Assembly (NCBI GenBank): GCA_945787595.1 | Contig: CALZJV010000526.1 | Location: 1-13,109 of the forward strand | Source of the DNA: an uncultured Desulfobacterales bacterium | GTDB lineage: Bacteria > Desulfobacterota > Desulfobacteria > Desulfobacterales > JAFDCJ01 | DNA length: 13,109 nt | Reading direction: 5' to 3' | Shown: in pieces, positions 1 to 6,299 of the stretch | How the letters are laid out: the number at the start of each line of letters is the position of its first letter | Position numbering within the stretch: position 1 is the first letter of the stretch | Position numbers and translations under genes: made by a program | Notes under the pieces: model-generated | What the model was told of the DNA's origin: nothing | Seen by the model: the letters and a program-made list of their open reading frames with translations, nothing else | Databases searched by the model: none

Positions 1-150
1 GGGGATCACCTTCAGATCCTTCTCGTAGCAGTAATCCAGATCGGAAAAGCCTGCCCCAACGCCAAGGGCATACAGCACCGCATCTTTCCAGGTATAGGTC
101 TTGGTCACCGGATTGATGGCCTTACCGACCGTATCAAGGTTTAGCGCCAT
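1..150 (-). CDS. MaoC-like (R)-specific enoyl-CoA hydratase, N-terminal fragment (3' end outside window)
   Basis: Reading leftward from the ATG at 148-150, 50 codons are open to the window edge and begin MALNLDTVGKAINPV. The segment YTWKDAVLYALGVGAG (residues 19-34), followed by DLDYCYEKDLKVIP, matches the N-terminal half of the hydratase-2/MaoC dehydratase family, where Y-T-x-x-D-x-x-x-Y-A-L-G-V-G-A is characteristic. Such enzymes hydrate trans-2-enoyl-CoA to (R)-3-hydroxyacyl-CoA in cytosolic fatty-acid or aromatic-acid metabolism. The catalytic hot-dog Asp/His motif would lie beyond the window. The start is supported by a GGAGG ribosome-binding site (on the minus strand, 158-162) seven bases upstream. 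The family call rests on recall of the motif; substrate and pathway cannot be told from this fragment. Confidence 0.8.
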   Translation of the reverse strand, partial: MALNLDTVGKAINPVTKTYTWKDAVLYALGVGAGFSDLDYCYEKDLKVIP

Positions 151-404
151 GTTCTTACCTCCCACTGATGTTAGTTAATTGTTATTTGCTATTCGTAAAT
201 CGTAAAATTGACACACAGTAACGTGTGCCGAAACGAAAAGTCCGTTTGATAATTGATTAGGTAAAGCCCAATTAGCTATGTTGGGTTTCGTTCCTCAACC
301 CAACCTACGAAAATATAGCATTTAAAAAGACATGGTTTCAAAGGGCGAAACCCAATAAATCATGCAGACGTGCCTTCGTTTGACCAATAACCACTAACGA
401 ATAA
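151..404. other. Intergenic spacer with repeats
   Basis: This 254-base spacer lies between the start of the hydratase and the 3' end of the cyclase gene. It holds a palindromic repeat at 280-304 and a partial inverted copy of one of its arms at 346-355. It also holds a small operator-like inverted repeat, CACAC-N6-GTGTG (212-227), about 62 bases upstream of the hydratase start. No promoter hexamers stand out on the minus strand, and no small gene is supported. Confidence 0.4.
280..304. repeat. Palindromic GTTGGGTT...AACCCAAC repeat
   Basis: GTTGGGTT (280-287) and AACCCAAC (297-304) form a perfect 8-bp stem with a 9-base loop. The flanking text ttgggtttcgttcctcaac followed by ccaacctacga resembles a GTAGGTTGGGTTGAGG/CGAAACCCAAC intergenic repeat that I recall from many bacterial genomes; that recollection was not checked. 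An exact inverted copy of 281-290 lies at 346-355 (cgaaacccaa), as if a second degraded unit were present. It could act as a transcript 3'-end hairpin between the two minus-strand genes, but no U-tract follows. Confidence 0.6.
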
Positions 405-2339
405 CTAAAAAGACGTTGGTTTTCCGGCTCGCTGGTACTCTGGTATGCCTGCCCGCTTTGCAGCGTCGTAGAGATGCTGGCGATCCGTCGCTGACTTGTA
501 GGTACGGATCCAGCGCCAACCGGATAGGTTGAAGTCAGGGTTAAGCTTCAGAACCATCTCAGCCTGCCGCGCGGCATCTTCTGTTCGTCCAAGCATCGCA
601 AGATTCGCTGCGAAGAACACATAATTGAGTTCGTTATTGACCGGGAATTTCTCCATCCTCTTTCGAAAAATGGCCTCAGATTTCTCGTAATCTCCGTTCA
701 TGAAGTAAGCAAAACCCAAAAATGCCAATTTCCTGACGGTGTCCACAGGATTGAGTCGCTGCGCACGTTCCAGATGCTCTATTGCCTTGCCTGGTTGTCC
801 CGCAAACTGCAGGTAGAGTCCCATGAACAGGTTGGCTTCATAGCCATTTGGCTGAATTGCCAGCGCTCGTCGAACCGCATCGACTGCGGCGCTTGGATCA
901 CCCAGTGCTAGGTGGGCGCCACCAAGAGCGATATATCCCCACGCAAGTTCCTTATCGAGTTCAATCGCCTTTTGAGCTAATTCAAGGGAGGTTTTCGCGT
1001 CTGCTTCGGGTCTTTCCGTAAAGTGAAAGCGTGCCTTGACCGAATAGTTGAAGGACAACCCGGCATACGCGCTGGCGAAATTAGGGTCCAATTCGATAAC
1101 CTGTCTGAACAGCTTCTCGGCGCGCTCAACCGGCTCTCTGCCGACGGCATCGACTATCCTTCTGGCCCGAAGGAACACGTCGTAGGCCTCAATGCTGGTC
1201 GTGTGTTTCAGAAAGAGACGTTCATACTCGCTGGCTTTGATCGTTACAGCCAGGGCTTTAGAAACCTTCTGGGCGACTTCCGACTGTATAGCGAAGACAT
1301 CCTTGAGCTCACGGTCATAACGCTCGGCCCAGATGTGGTTCCCCTTCAGGGCATCTATCAGCTGTGCCGTAACCCGGATACGGTTCGCTGATCGCCGCAC
1401 GCTTCCCTCGAGCACGTAACGTACACCGAGATCCTCAGCGACCTGGCGGATCTCGACCGGCTTATCTTTGTAGGCAAAGGTGGAGTTTCGGGCGACGACA
1501 AACAGCCCCGACACCTTTGACAGGTCGGTGATAATGTCATCGGTGACTCCGTCCGCAAAGTATCCCTTTGTCTTATCTTCTGAAAAATTTTCGAAGGGCA
1601 GCACTGCGATGGAAGGCCTGTCAGGTAGAGCAAGTGCCAATTTAGCCGGATCCGCTGGTTCGATATCGGGTTTCCATGGCATTAACCATGCGACGAGCCC
1701 GATTGCCCCAATGATCAGAAACACCATGGCCATGGCAAACCATCGTCGCCGGGTTGTCTCAGTGGTCTGGCCGTTGGCGCGATCGATGGATACAGAGTCG
1801 AGATCGGTGTCCAGATCGATGCGAAAGGCACGCACGGCTCGAGCAATGTTTTTGAAGTTGTGCTCGCCTGCGTCTTCATAATTTGCCGGGACCCGGTCGC
1901 GCACGGCGCCGTGCACCATGTCCGACACCATTACTCCGCCCGGTTCTGCCAACGCCTGCAGCCGCGCGGCGATGTTGACTCCGTCGCCGTAAACCGTGCC
2001 GTCGGTCTTCTCTATGACGTCGCCAAGATGAACGCCAATTCGAAACGGCATGCGACTATTTTCTGGCAAGGCATTTGTGGAAGCCTGCAGCGTCTGCTGA
2101 ATTTCGAGCGCTGCTATAACCGCGCCGGCTGCAGTTTCGAAGACAGCGAGCACCGAATCTCCTGCCATATCAATGACCCGGCCCTGGTTAGATTCAATAT
2201 GGCTTCGGAAAACAGCTCTCGCTGCGTCAAGCGTTGCCACCGTCGCCTGGTCGTCCACGGCCATCAGAAGCGAGAAACCAGCCGCATCTGCTGCCAGAAT
2301 CGCAGCCAACCGATGTTTGTTTTCTCCGCCACCCACCAT
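405..2339 (-). CDS. Class III adenylate/guanylate cyclase with TolB-like and TPR domains
   Basis: This membrane-anchored signalling protein has 644 residues from the preferred start. Residues about 8-175 form a class III cyclase catalytic domain: RLAAILAADAAGFS carries metal-binding Asp18, MAGDSVLAVF carries Asp61, and YGDGVNIAARL supplies the transition-state Asn122 and Arg126. One membrane helix follows at about 200-221 after an RRR stretch, so the cyclase is probably cytoplasmic. Then comes a TolB-like/FlgO-type domain (about 242-367, opening SIAVLPFENFSED) and tetratricopeptide repeats to about residue 610. All domains look complete. The 2339 start follows a G9 tract; an upstream in-frame ATG at 2438 would add 33 residues, but these look non-coding and lack a ribosome-binding site. 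The architecture is common in rhizobia and patchy elsewhere, so horizontal transfer is possible. The ligand sensed by the TPR part is unknown. Confidence 0.88.
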   Translation of the reverse strand: MVGGGENKHRLAAILAADAAGFSLLMAVDDQATVATLDAARAVFRSHIESNQGRVIDMAGDSVLAVFETAAGAVIAALEIQQTLQASTNALPENSRMPFRIGVHLGDVIEKTDGTVYGDGVNIAARLQALAEPGGVMVSDMVHGAVRDRVPANYEDAGEHNFKNIARAVRAFRIDLDTDLDSVSIDRANGQTTETTRRRWFAMAMVFLIIGAIGLVAWLMPWKPDIEPADPAKLALALPDRPSIAVLPFENFSEDKTKGYFADGVTDDIITDLSKVSGLFVVARNSTFAYKDKPVEIRQVAEDLGVRYVLEGSVRRSANRIRVTAQLIDALKGNHIWAERYDRELKDVFAIQSEVAQKVSKALAVTIKASEYERLFLKHTTSIEAYDVFLRARRIVDAVGREPVERAEKLFRQVIELDPNFASAYAGLSFNYSVKARFHFTERPEADAKTSLELAQKAIELDKELAWGYIALGGAHLALGDPSAAVDAVRRALAIQPNGYEANLFMGLYLQFAGQPGKAIEHLERAQRLNPVDTVRKLAFLGFAYFMNGDYEKSEAIFRKRMEKFPVNNELNYVFFAANLAMLGRTEDAARQAEMVLKLNPDFNLSGWRWIRTYKSATDRQHLYDAAKRAGIPEYQRAGKPTSF

Positions 2340-2340
2340 G

Positions 2341-2349
2341 CCCCCCCCC
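2341..2349 (-). repeat. G9 homopolymer directly before the cyclase start
   Basis: Nine consecutive Cs on the plus strand (Gs in the mRNA) end two bases upstream of the preferred ATG (2337-2339). If translation starts there, the tract lies in the leader and may stand in for a Shine-Dalgarno sequence. If translation starts at 2438, it is inside the coding sequence, and a one-base slip would change frame. A second open frame (2227-2463) overlaps the tract on the same strand. Confidence 0.55.
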
Positions 2350-2470
2350 GCGAAGCGGTGCCGTAAAAAAGATAGGAATTTGCTTTTTCGATTGAGGTCT
2401 ATTGCAATATGATACTTGTGGCTCTGCCCCGATGGCATACCACATGTGGGCTTCGATGCCCATGCCCCTT

Positions 2471-2498
2471 TTTATGGCTTATCGCGATTAAAAGTCAA
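2471..2498 (-). promoter_or_regulatory. Possible sigma70-type promoter for the cyclase gene
   Basis: On the minus strand, TTGACT (plus positions 2493-2498, 5 of 6 matches to the -35 consensus) is followed after 16 bases by CATAAA (2471-2476, 4 of 6 matches to the -10). Transcription would begin near 2464, giving a leader of roughly 125 bases to the preferred start at 2339 or about 26 bases to the ATG at 2438. This is a motif match only. Confidence 0.35.
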
Positions 2499-2534
2499 CT
2501 TCTGATTTTACCCTAATCCAGGATCAATAAGTTT

Positions 2535-3599
2535 CTATTTGACTTTCAATTCTGCACGATGATTGTCGATCAAATTCCGCATGCCGCCATAAGCAAAATT
2601 TTGCACCATCTCATTTGCAAAAAAATCATGGGGAAAGCCCAATTCGATGCGGCTGACTTCATTCAGCTTTTGCAGGTGTGCTTCATCGAGACAAAATTCC
2701 AGACAGGCCAAATTGTCTTTTAGCTGGGATAGCCGGCGGGCACCAATGATCGGGATTACGACACCGGGCTGCTGGCGCAGCCACGTCAGGGCCACCTGGG
2801 CCGGCATTTTTCCAATGGCTTCGGCAACCTCTACCACGGCAGCAGAAATCTTCTGTTTGCGTTCGTTAATGTCGACCAACGGCGCCATCATGGGATGCTC
2901 CAGCCGGTTTACTTCTTTACCGGCATTGCTGCCTTCAGCATACTTGCCGGTCAGCAGACCGCTGGCCAGCGGCGACCATGCAGTAACCGCCAGATCCAAC
3001 TCCCGGGCCATCGGTAGAAGCTCGCGCTCGCAAGTACGTTCAATCAAACTGTATTCAACCTGAAGACCGACAAACTGAGTCCAGCCGCGCAGTTCAGCCA
3101 AAGTATTGGCCCGTGAGACAATCCAGGCCGGTGCATCGGAAATGCCGATGTACAAAACCTTGCCCTGCCGGACGAGATCGTCAAATGCCCGCATCACCTC
3201 TTCAACCGGCGTCATAAAATCCCATACATGCAGCCAATACAGGTCTATATAATTGGTTTTGAGGCGTTTAAGGCTGGCTTCCACCGACTGCATCATATTT
3301 TTACGCTGGTTGCCGGCGGCATTGGGGTCTTTTCCCGGTGCAGTATTTGTATATTTGGTTGCCAGCACGATCCGGTCACGATCGGATGCGATAAACTCCC
3401 CAAGAAAAAGCTCACTGGTTCCGTTGGTGTAAAGATCGGCAGTATCGATGAAATTTCCGCCGGCTTCCACAAAGGCATCATAGATTTTGCGGCTTTCATC
3501 TTTTGTAGACCCCCAACCCCAGTCGTCTCCAAAAGTCATGGTTCCCAAACAAAGCTCGGAAACCTTCAAACCGCTTTTTCCCAAAAGCTTATACCGCAT
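2535..3599 (-). CDS. Aldo/keto reductase (NADPH-dependent oxidoreductase)
   Basis: This complete 354-residue cytosolic TIM-barrel oxidoreductase reduces aldehydes or ketones with NADPH. The AKR catalytic tetrad is visible as Asp52 and Tyr57 in FIDTADLY, Lys82 in LATKY and His124 in YWLHVWD. Cofactor-binding signatures are WSPLASGLLTGKY (208-220) and the late PIIGARRLSQLKDNL (283-297). The N-terminal MRYKLLGKSGLKVSELCLGTM is typical of the YajO/voltage-gated K+-channel beta-like branch. A strong ribosome-binding site, AAAGGAGG (minus strand, 3607-3614), lies seven bases before the ATG and fixes the start. It is on the same strand as the cyclase, 195 bases upstream of the preferred cyclase start, so it is probably an independent unit. 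The physiological substrate cannot be inferred. Confidence 0.92.
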   Translation of the reverse strand: MRYKLLGKSGLKVSELCLGTMTFGDDWGWGSTKDESRKIYDAFVEAGGNFIDTADLYTNGTSELFLGEFIASDRDRIVLATKYTNTAPGKDPNAAGNQRKNMMQSVEASLKRLKTNYIDLYWLHVWDFMTPVEEVMRAFDDLVRQGKVLYIGISDAPAWIVSRANTLAELRGWTQFVGLQVEYSLIERTCERELLPMARELDLAVTAWSPLASGLLTGKYAEGSNAGKEVNRLEHPMMAPLVDINERKQKISAAVVEVAEAIGKMPAQVALTWLRQQPGVVIPIIGARRLSQLKDNLACLEFCLDEAHLQKLNEVSRIELGFPHDFFANEMVQNFAYGGMRNLIDNHRAELKVK

Positions 3600-4052
3600 G
3601 ACTAACCTCCTTTCTCGTTTTAAGCCAGACTTCGTAATTTACCATGAAAATAGCTTTTTTTTTGGCATTATCGGGTGTGATGAAACTTTCTCCGACTATG
3701 GGTTTCAGGTGTCGGGTGTCAGGCCGGTCCTCGTGTTTTCACTCGTGATACCTCTTATGAAACTACATTCAAAATAACAGTTTTGCCACTAAGCCACTAA
3801 GACACGAAGAAATGATATGTATTTTAAAACATCAAATCAATTATGGGTAAGGAACCAATAAATTTTACTGTAATCTTAGTGCTTGGTGTCTTTGTGGCTG
3901 AACAAATAACATCAAAGTTTCTTTTCCGATCAGACTGGACGCTTTTCAGGTCAGCGGCGGCGCTCATATGATACTTCGCGTGGTCGAATAGCGAAGGAAG
4001 GAATTCTGACGATTTTATCTAAAAAGATAGAGCGCAGCGATTCCACCCTTCA
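3600..4052. other. Gene-free spacer between aldo/keto reductase and endonuclease III
   Basis: These 453 bases contain no convincing gene. The open frame 3487-3777 on the plus strand is a shadow of the reductase and its leader. The spacer contains the reductase ribosome-binding site, a run of nine T (3655-3663), a large imperfect inverted repeat (3785-3898), and an AT-rich tract with a TATCT-AAAA-AGATA mini-hairpin near 4016-4029. It ends in attcgatattcgat-type sequence running into the 3' end of nth. The last part resembles dispersed low-complexity repeats I associate with Desulfobacterota spacers; this is recollection only. Confidence 0.45.
3785..3898. repeat. Imperfect inverted repeat with GCCAC-AAG-CAC-AAG arms
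   Basis: The left arm (3785-3809) is built of CAC(T)AAG-like triplet steps. The right arm (3875-3898) is its inverted partner; aligned with one gap, about 20 of 25 positions agree. The arms enclose about 65 AT-rich bases. The shape is that of a non-coding dispersed element or MITE-like remnant; similar CACAAAG/CACTAAG repeats occur in spacers of environmental sulfate reducers as I remember them. No transposase or target duplication was identified. Confidence 0.5.
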
Positions 4053-4709
4053 TCATTCGATATTCGATTTTTCAGAATTTCTTTTTCGATTTGACCGGCC
4101 GTTTTTTTGGCCGGCGGCTGGGCTGAACCCGGAACCCTTTAACGGTTGCGTTTTATCCGGCCAGGGACACAGTTTATTGAGGGGACAGATGGGGCATTTC
4201 GGCTTTCTGGCCACGCATGTCGCTCTGCCGAAGAAAATAAGATGCAAACAGAAGTCATGCCAGACTCTTTTGGGCATAATCTCCATTAAATCGAACTCGA
4301 TTTTAACCGGATCCTTGTTTGTCGTTAAACCGAGCCGCCCTGATATTCGGGCCACGTGGGTATCCACCACAATCCCGGGTATACCAAAAGCGGCTCCCAG
4401 CACGACATTGGCTGTTTTTCGCCCGACACCGGACAGTTCGACGAGTTTCTCCAGAGTTTGCGGAACCTGTCCGTCATGGATCTCCAGCAATCTCCGGCTG
4501 CAATTTTTGATATTTTTGGCTTTGTTGTGATAAAACCCCGTCGACCGGATAAAACCTTCAATGGTTTTGATCGGCGCCCCGCAAAAATCAGCCGGCGTCT
4601 TCAGGTGCTGAAACATCACCTTCGTCACGTAAAACAGCTGGGTCTTGACCTCGGGATAAAGCTCTCGCAGGATTTTGCGAATTTTATCAGTTCGGGTTTT
4701 CAGTTTCAT
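4053..4709 (-). CDS. nth: Endonuclease III with an internal deletion of a conserved helix
   Basis: This is the DNA base-excision repair glycosylase/AP-lyase that removes oxidised pyrimidines. Over 218 residues, the helix-hairpin-helix LSGVGRKTANVVLG carries catalytic Lys98, VVDTHV carries Asp116, and a C-x6-C-x2-C-x5-C iron-sulfur motif uses Cys165, 172, 175 and 181. The family start is recognisable (TRTDKIRKILRELYPEVKTQL). However, residue Leu25 is followed directly by FYVTKVMFQHLKTPADF. The usual segment of roughly 23-25 residues between them, containing PFELL-ATILSAQ-TD-QVN, is absent while the frame is kept. That helix packs the fold and holds the Gln (Gln41 in the E. coli protein) that probes the DNA stack, so this version is probably impaired. 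No good ribosome-binding site precedes the ATG. The last residues run into an intergenic-type repeat. It is divergent from the PP-loop gene, 179 bases away. Confidence 0.85.
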   Translation of the reverse strand: MKLKTRTDKIRKILRELYPEVKTQLFYVTKVMFQHLKTPADFCGAPIKTIEGFIRSTGFYHNKAKNIKNCSRRLLEIHDGQVPQTLEKLVELSGVGRKTANVVLGAAFGIPGIVVDTHVARISGRLGLTTNKDPVKIEFDLMEIMPKRVWHDFCLHLIFFGRATCVARKPKCPICPLNKLCPWPDKTQPLKGSGFSPAAGQKNGRSNRKRNSEKSNIE

Positions 4710-4711
4710 TC

Positions 4712-4750
4712 GTCTGTGAGTTGTCTGTTGTAAGTCGTCTGTTGTAAAAA
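4712..4750. repeat. Short tandem repeat of a 14-base GTCTGTTGTAA unit
   Basis: Two adjacent copies, GTCTGTTGTAAGTC (4723-4736) and GTCTGTTGTAAAAA (4737-4750), are preceded by a shorter degenerate unit, GTCTGTGAGTT (4712-4722). The array starts three bases upstream of the nth ATG and occupies the place where a ribosome-binding site would be expected. This may explain why none is seen. Confidence 0.6.
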
Positions 4751-4888
4751 AAGAAATCGTACCTAAGTTTATTGGAGAAAAATACTGCGGATATATGCCG
4801 CTTTGGATGATTCGTCAAGTATGATAAATCTGCCAGCGGGCAACCGAGCCTGTGGTGCAAAGCACAGGGATGATACGAGCGATAAGGT

Positions 4889-5884
4889 ATGGAGAAAAAA
4901 AACAAGCCGGTTCGGGCACTCGGACTATGTTCCGGTGGTCTTGACAGCATGCTGGCCGGCCTGGTGCTGCGTGAGCAGGGTATCAAGGTCGAGTGGGTCA
5001 CCTTTGAAACCCCGTTTTTCAACGCCGCCAAGGCTCGCAAAGCCTCAAAGATGACCGGAATTCCGCTAACCGTCAAATCCATTTTCGATGTTTATCTGAA
5101 AATGTTGAAGGATCCACCCGCCGGCTATGGAAAATACATGAATCCTTGCATGGACTGCCATGCCCTGATGTTTAAACTGGCGGGCGAATTGATGCATGAA
5201 AAAGACTTCGATTTTCTTTTCAGCGGTGAAGTGCTCGGCCAGCGCCCCATGTCTCAGAACAAATCATCACTGGGTTACGTGGAAAAACACTCCGGTTTTA
5301 AAGGCTATATCCTGCGTCCCTTGAGCGCCGCAAACCTGCCGCCAACCATCCCGGAAAGAGAAGGTCTGGTAGACCGAGACCGGCTGTTGGATATATCGGG
5401 CAGGGGCCGCAGCCGCCAGATAAAGCTGGCGGAAAAATTCGGGGTTACAGAATATCCCGCCCCCGCCGGCGGCTGTCTGCTGACCGACAAGAATTTTTCC
5501 AACCGACTCAGAGACCTGTTCGAGCATCAGGCCGACTGCACCGAAGAAGAGCTGCATCTTTTAAAGCACGGTCGCCATTTTCGATTAAATCCCGAGACCA
5601 AGTTGATTGTCGGCAGAACCGAACGGGACAATCAGAATATCCTTAACTACCACAACCCAGCGGCCGACACGGTCATTGACGTCAAGGATTATCCCAGCCC
5701 TATTGCCTTGGTGCCCCGCGGTGCCAAAAAAGAGTCTATCCAACTGGCGGCAGCTATTTGCACAGGGTACAGCAAAGCGCCGAAATTATCATCGGTGGAT
5801 GTCCTGATCAAGACTTCCGGCAGAAAAAAGGTTATCCAGGTGATCGCCATCATTCCGGAGGATGTGGCCAGGATGTTGATATAA
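4889..5884 (+). CDS. PP-loop ATPase, predicted tRNA-thiolation (MnmA/ThiI-like) protein
   Basis: This 331-residue cytosolic protein is predicted to adenylate a base (probably in tRNA) and transfer sulfur. The PP-loop is SGGLDS at residues 15-20. NPCMDC (Cys87, Cys90) matches the position of the NPC-x-x-C catalytic motif of MnmA. AGGCLLTDKNF (Cys196) resembles the MnmA segment holding the persulfide cysteine. A conserved SGEVLGQRPMSQ (112-123) lies between them. The C-terminal region from about 215 differs from MnmA and looks like the NFACT-R/DUF814-type RNA-binding module that I recall being fused to PP-loop enzymes; this part is less certain. A stop codon at 4883-4885 makes the ATG at 4889 the first possible start; the ribosome-binding site is weak (AAGG one base before the ATG). 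It stands alone, divergent from nth. The modified position is unknown. Confidence 0.8.
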   Translation: MEKKNKPVRALGLCSGGLDSMLAGLVLREQGIKVEWVTFETPFFNAAKARKASKMTGIPLTVKSIFDVYLKMLKDPPAGYGKYMNPCMDCHALMFKLAGELMHEKDFDFLFSGEVLGQRPMSQNKSSLGYVEKHSGFKGYILRPLSAANLPPTIPEREGLVDRDRLLDISGRGRSRQIKLAEKFGVTEYPAPAGGCLLTDKNFSNRLRDLFEHQADCTEEELHLLKHGRHFRLNPETKLIVGRTERDNQNILNYHNPAADTVIDVKDYPSPIALVPRGAKKESIQLAAAICTGYSKAPKLSSVDVLIKTSGRKKVIQVIAIIPEDVARMLI

Positions 5885-5940
5885 CCCAACCCGGACAAGC
5901 CGGAATTGAATATTGACGATTTAAGATTTGTGGTATCGCT

Positions 5941-5997
5941 CTCCGAGCCGTAGGATCTACCCTCCGGGGCGTAGTCACAGTCCCCTACGGGACGGAG
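5941..5997. repeat. GC-rich imperfect hairpin downstream of the PP-loop gene
   Basis: CTCCGAGCCGTAGG (5941-5954) pairs with CCTACGGGACGGAG (5984-5997) at 12 of 14 positions. A competing inner partner, CTCCGGGGCGTAG (5962-5974), allows an alternative fold. It lies about 57 bases after the stop codon and may act as a transcription end or RNA-stability hairpin, or be a REP-like element. Confidence 0.45.
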
Positions 5998-6030
5998 TCG
6001 AGCCGGAGGCTAAAATATTCAATCTGGCTA

Positions 6031-6039
6031 TGGTATAAA
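6031..6039 (+). promoter_or_regulatory. Possible extended -10 promoter for the mscS unit
   Basis: TGGTATAAA fits the TG-N-TATAAT extended -10 form with one mismatch, and no -35 hexamer is recognisable 16-18 bases upstream, as is allowed for extended -10 promoters. Transcription would start near 6046 and give a leader of about 250 bases before the mscS start. This is a motif match only. Confidence 0.35.
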
Positions 6040-6191
6040 TCATGTGCAAACACGATGTGATTTCAATAAATAGGTACTAAACGGAGAGGTTTCAGGTTTG
6101 GACGCTACGCCCTTCGGACTTCGACCCCACACGCAGGGATCAATTCCGTTAAGAGAGACCTAATCGATACCCCCTGTGGGCCGAGGTTCCC

Positions 6192-6299
6192 ATGAAATTT
6201 AAGCGCAAAGTTAAGCCTATCAACGAATCGGTGAAGATCTTCTATAGAGGCGCGATGAATAGAGCGCTAAAATCAGTCATTATCCGGGAGTCATCATGA
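6192..6299 (+). CDS. Possible 35-residue basic leader peptide overlapping mscS start
   Basis: An ATG at 6192, with GAGG five bases upstream (6183-6186), opens 35 codons beginning MKFKRKVKPINESVKIF. They are rich in Lys and Arg (9 of 35 residues) and end in a TGA that overlaps the mscS ATG as ATGA. That junction is a classic translational-coupling arrangement, and the downstream gene also has its own GGGAG site (6286-6290) inside this frame. I recognise no homologue. The alternative is that it is a chance frame in the leader. Confidence 0.3.
   Translation: MKFKRKVKPINESVKIFYRGAMNRALKSVIIRESS

Larger units (their letters stand above)
5885..6295. other. Spacer with GC-rich inverted repeats and mscS leader
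   Basis: This 411-base spacer follows the PP-loop gene. It begins with GC-rich inverted repeats (5941-5997) that could end the upstream transcript, although no T-run follows. An extended -10 promoter candidate comes next (6031-6039). Then there is a stretch with a further inverted echo (GGGCGTAG at 5967-5974 against CTACGCCC at 6105-6112), and a possible 35-codon leader frame that overlaps the mscS start. Sequence between about 6060 and 6190 is otherwise unexplained. Confidence 0.4.

Noticed and set aside
212..227. CACAC-N6-GTGTG as a firm operator
   Set aside because: Arms of five bases are expected by chance at this scale and no promoter elements flank it; mentioned only within the spacer entry.
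3487..3777. Plus-strand 96-codon frame upstream of the reductase
   Set aside because: Its first part is antisense to the reductase and the remainder is AT-rich spacer with a T9 run; no ribosome-binding site or protein features.
4712..4750. CRISPR-like or iteron array
   Set aside because: Only two and a half short units without spacers; too small for CRISPR and with no replication gene nearby.
4687..5082. Minus-strand frame of 131 codons between nth and the PP-loop gene
   Set aside because: It overlaps the well-supported PP-loop gene on the other strand and part of the repeat array, has low-complexity content, and matches no family.
6100..6180. tRNA or structured RNA gene in the mscS leader
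   Set aside because: GC-rich patches are present but no cloverleaf, TTCRANNC loop or CCA end could be fitted.
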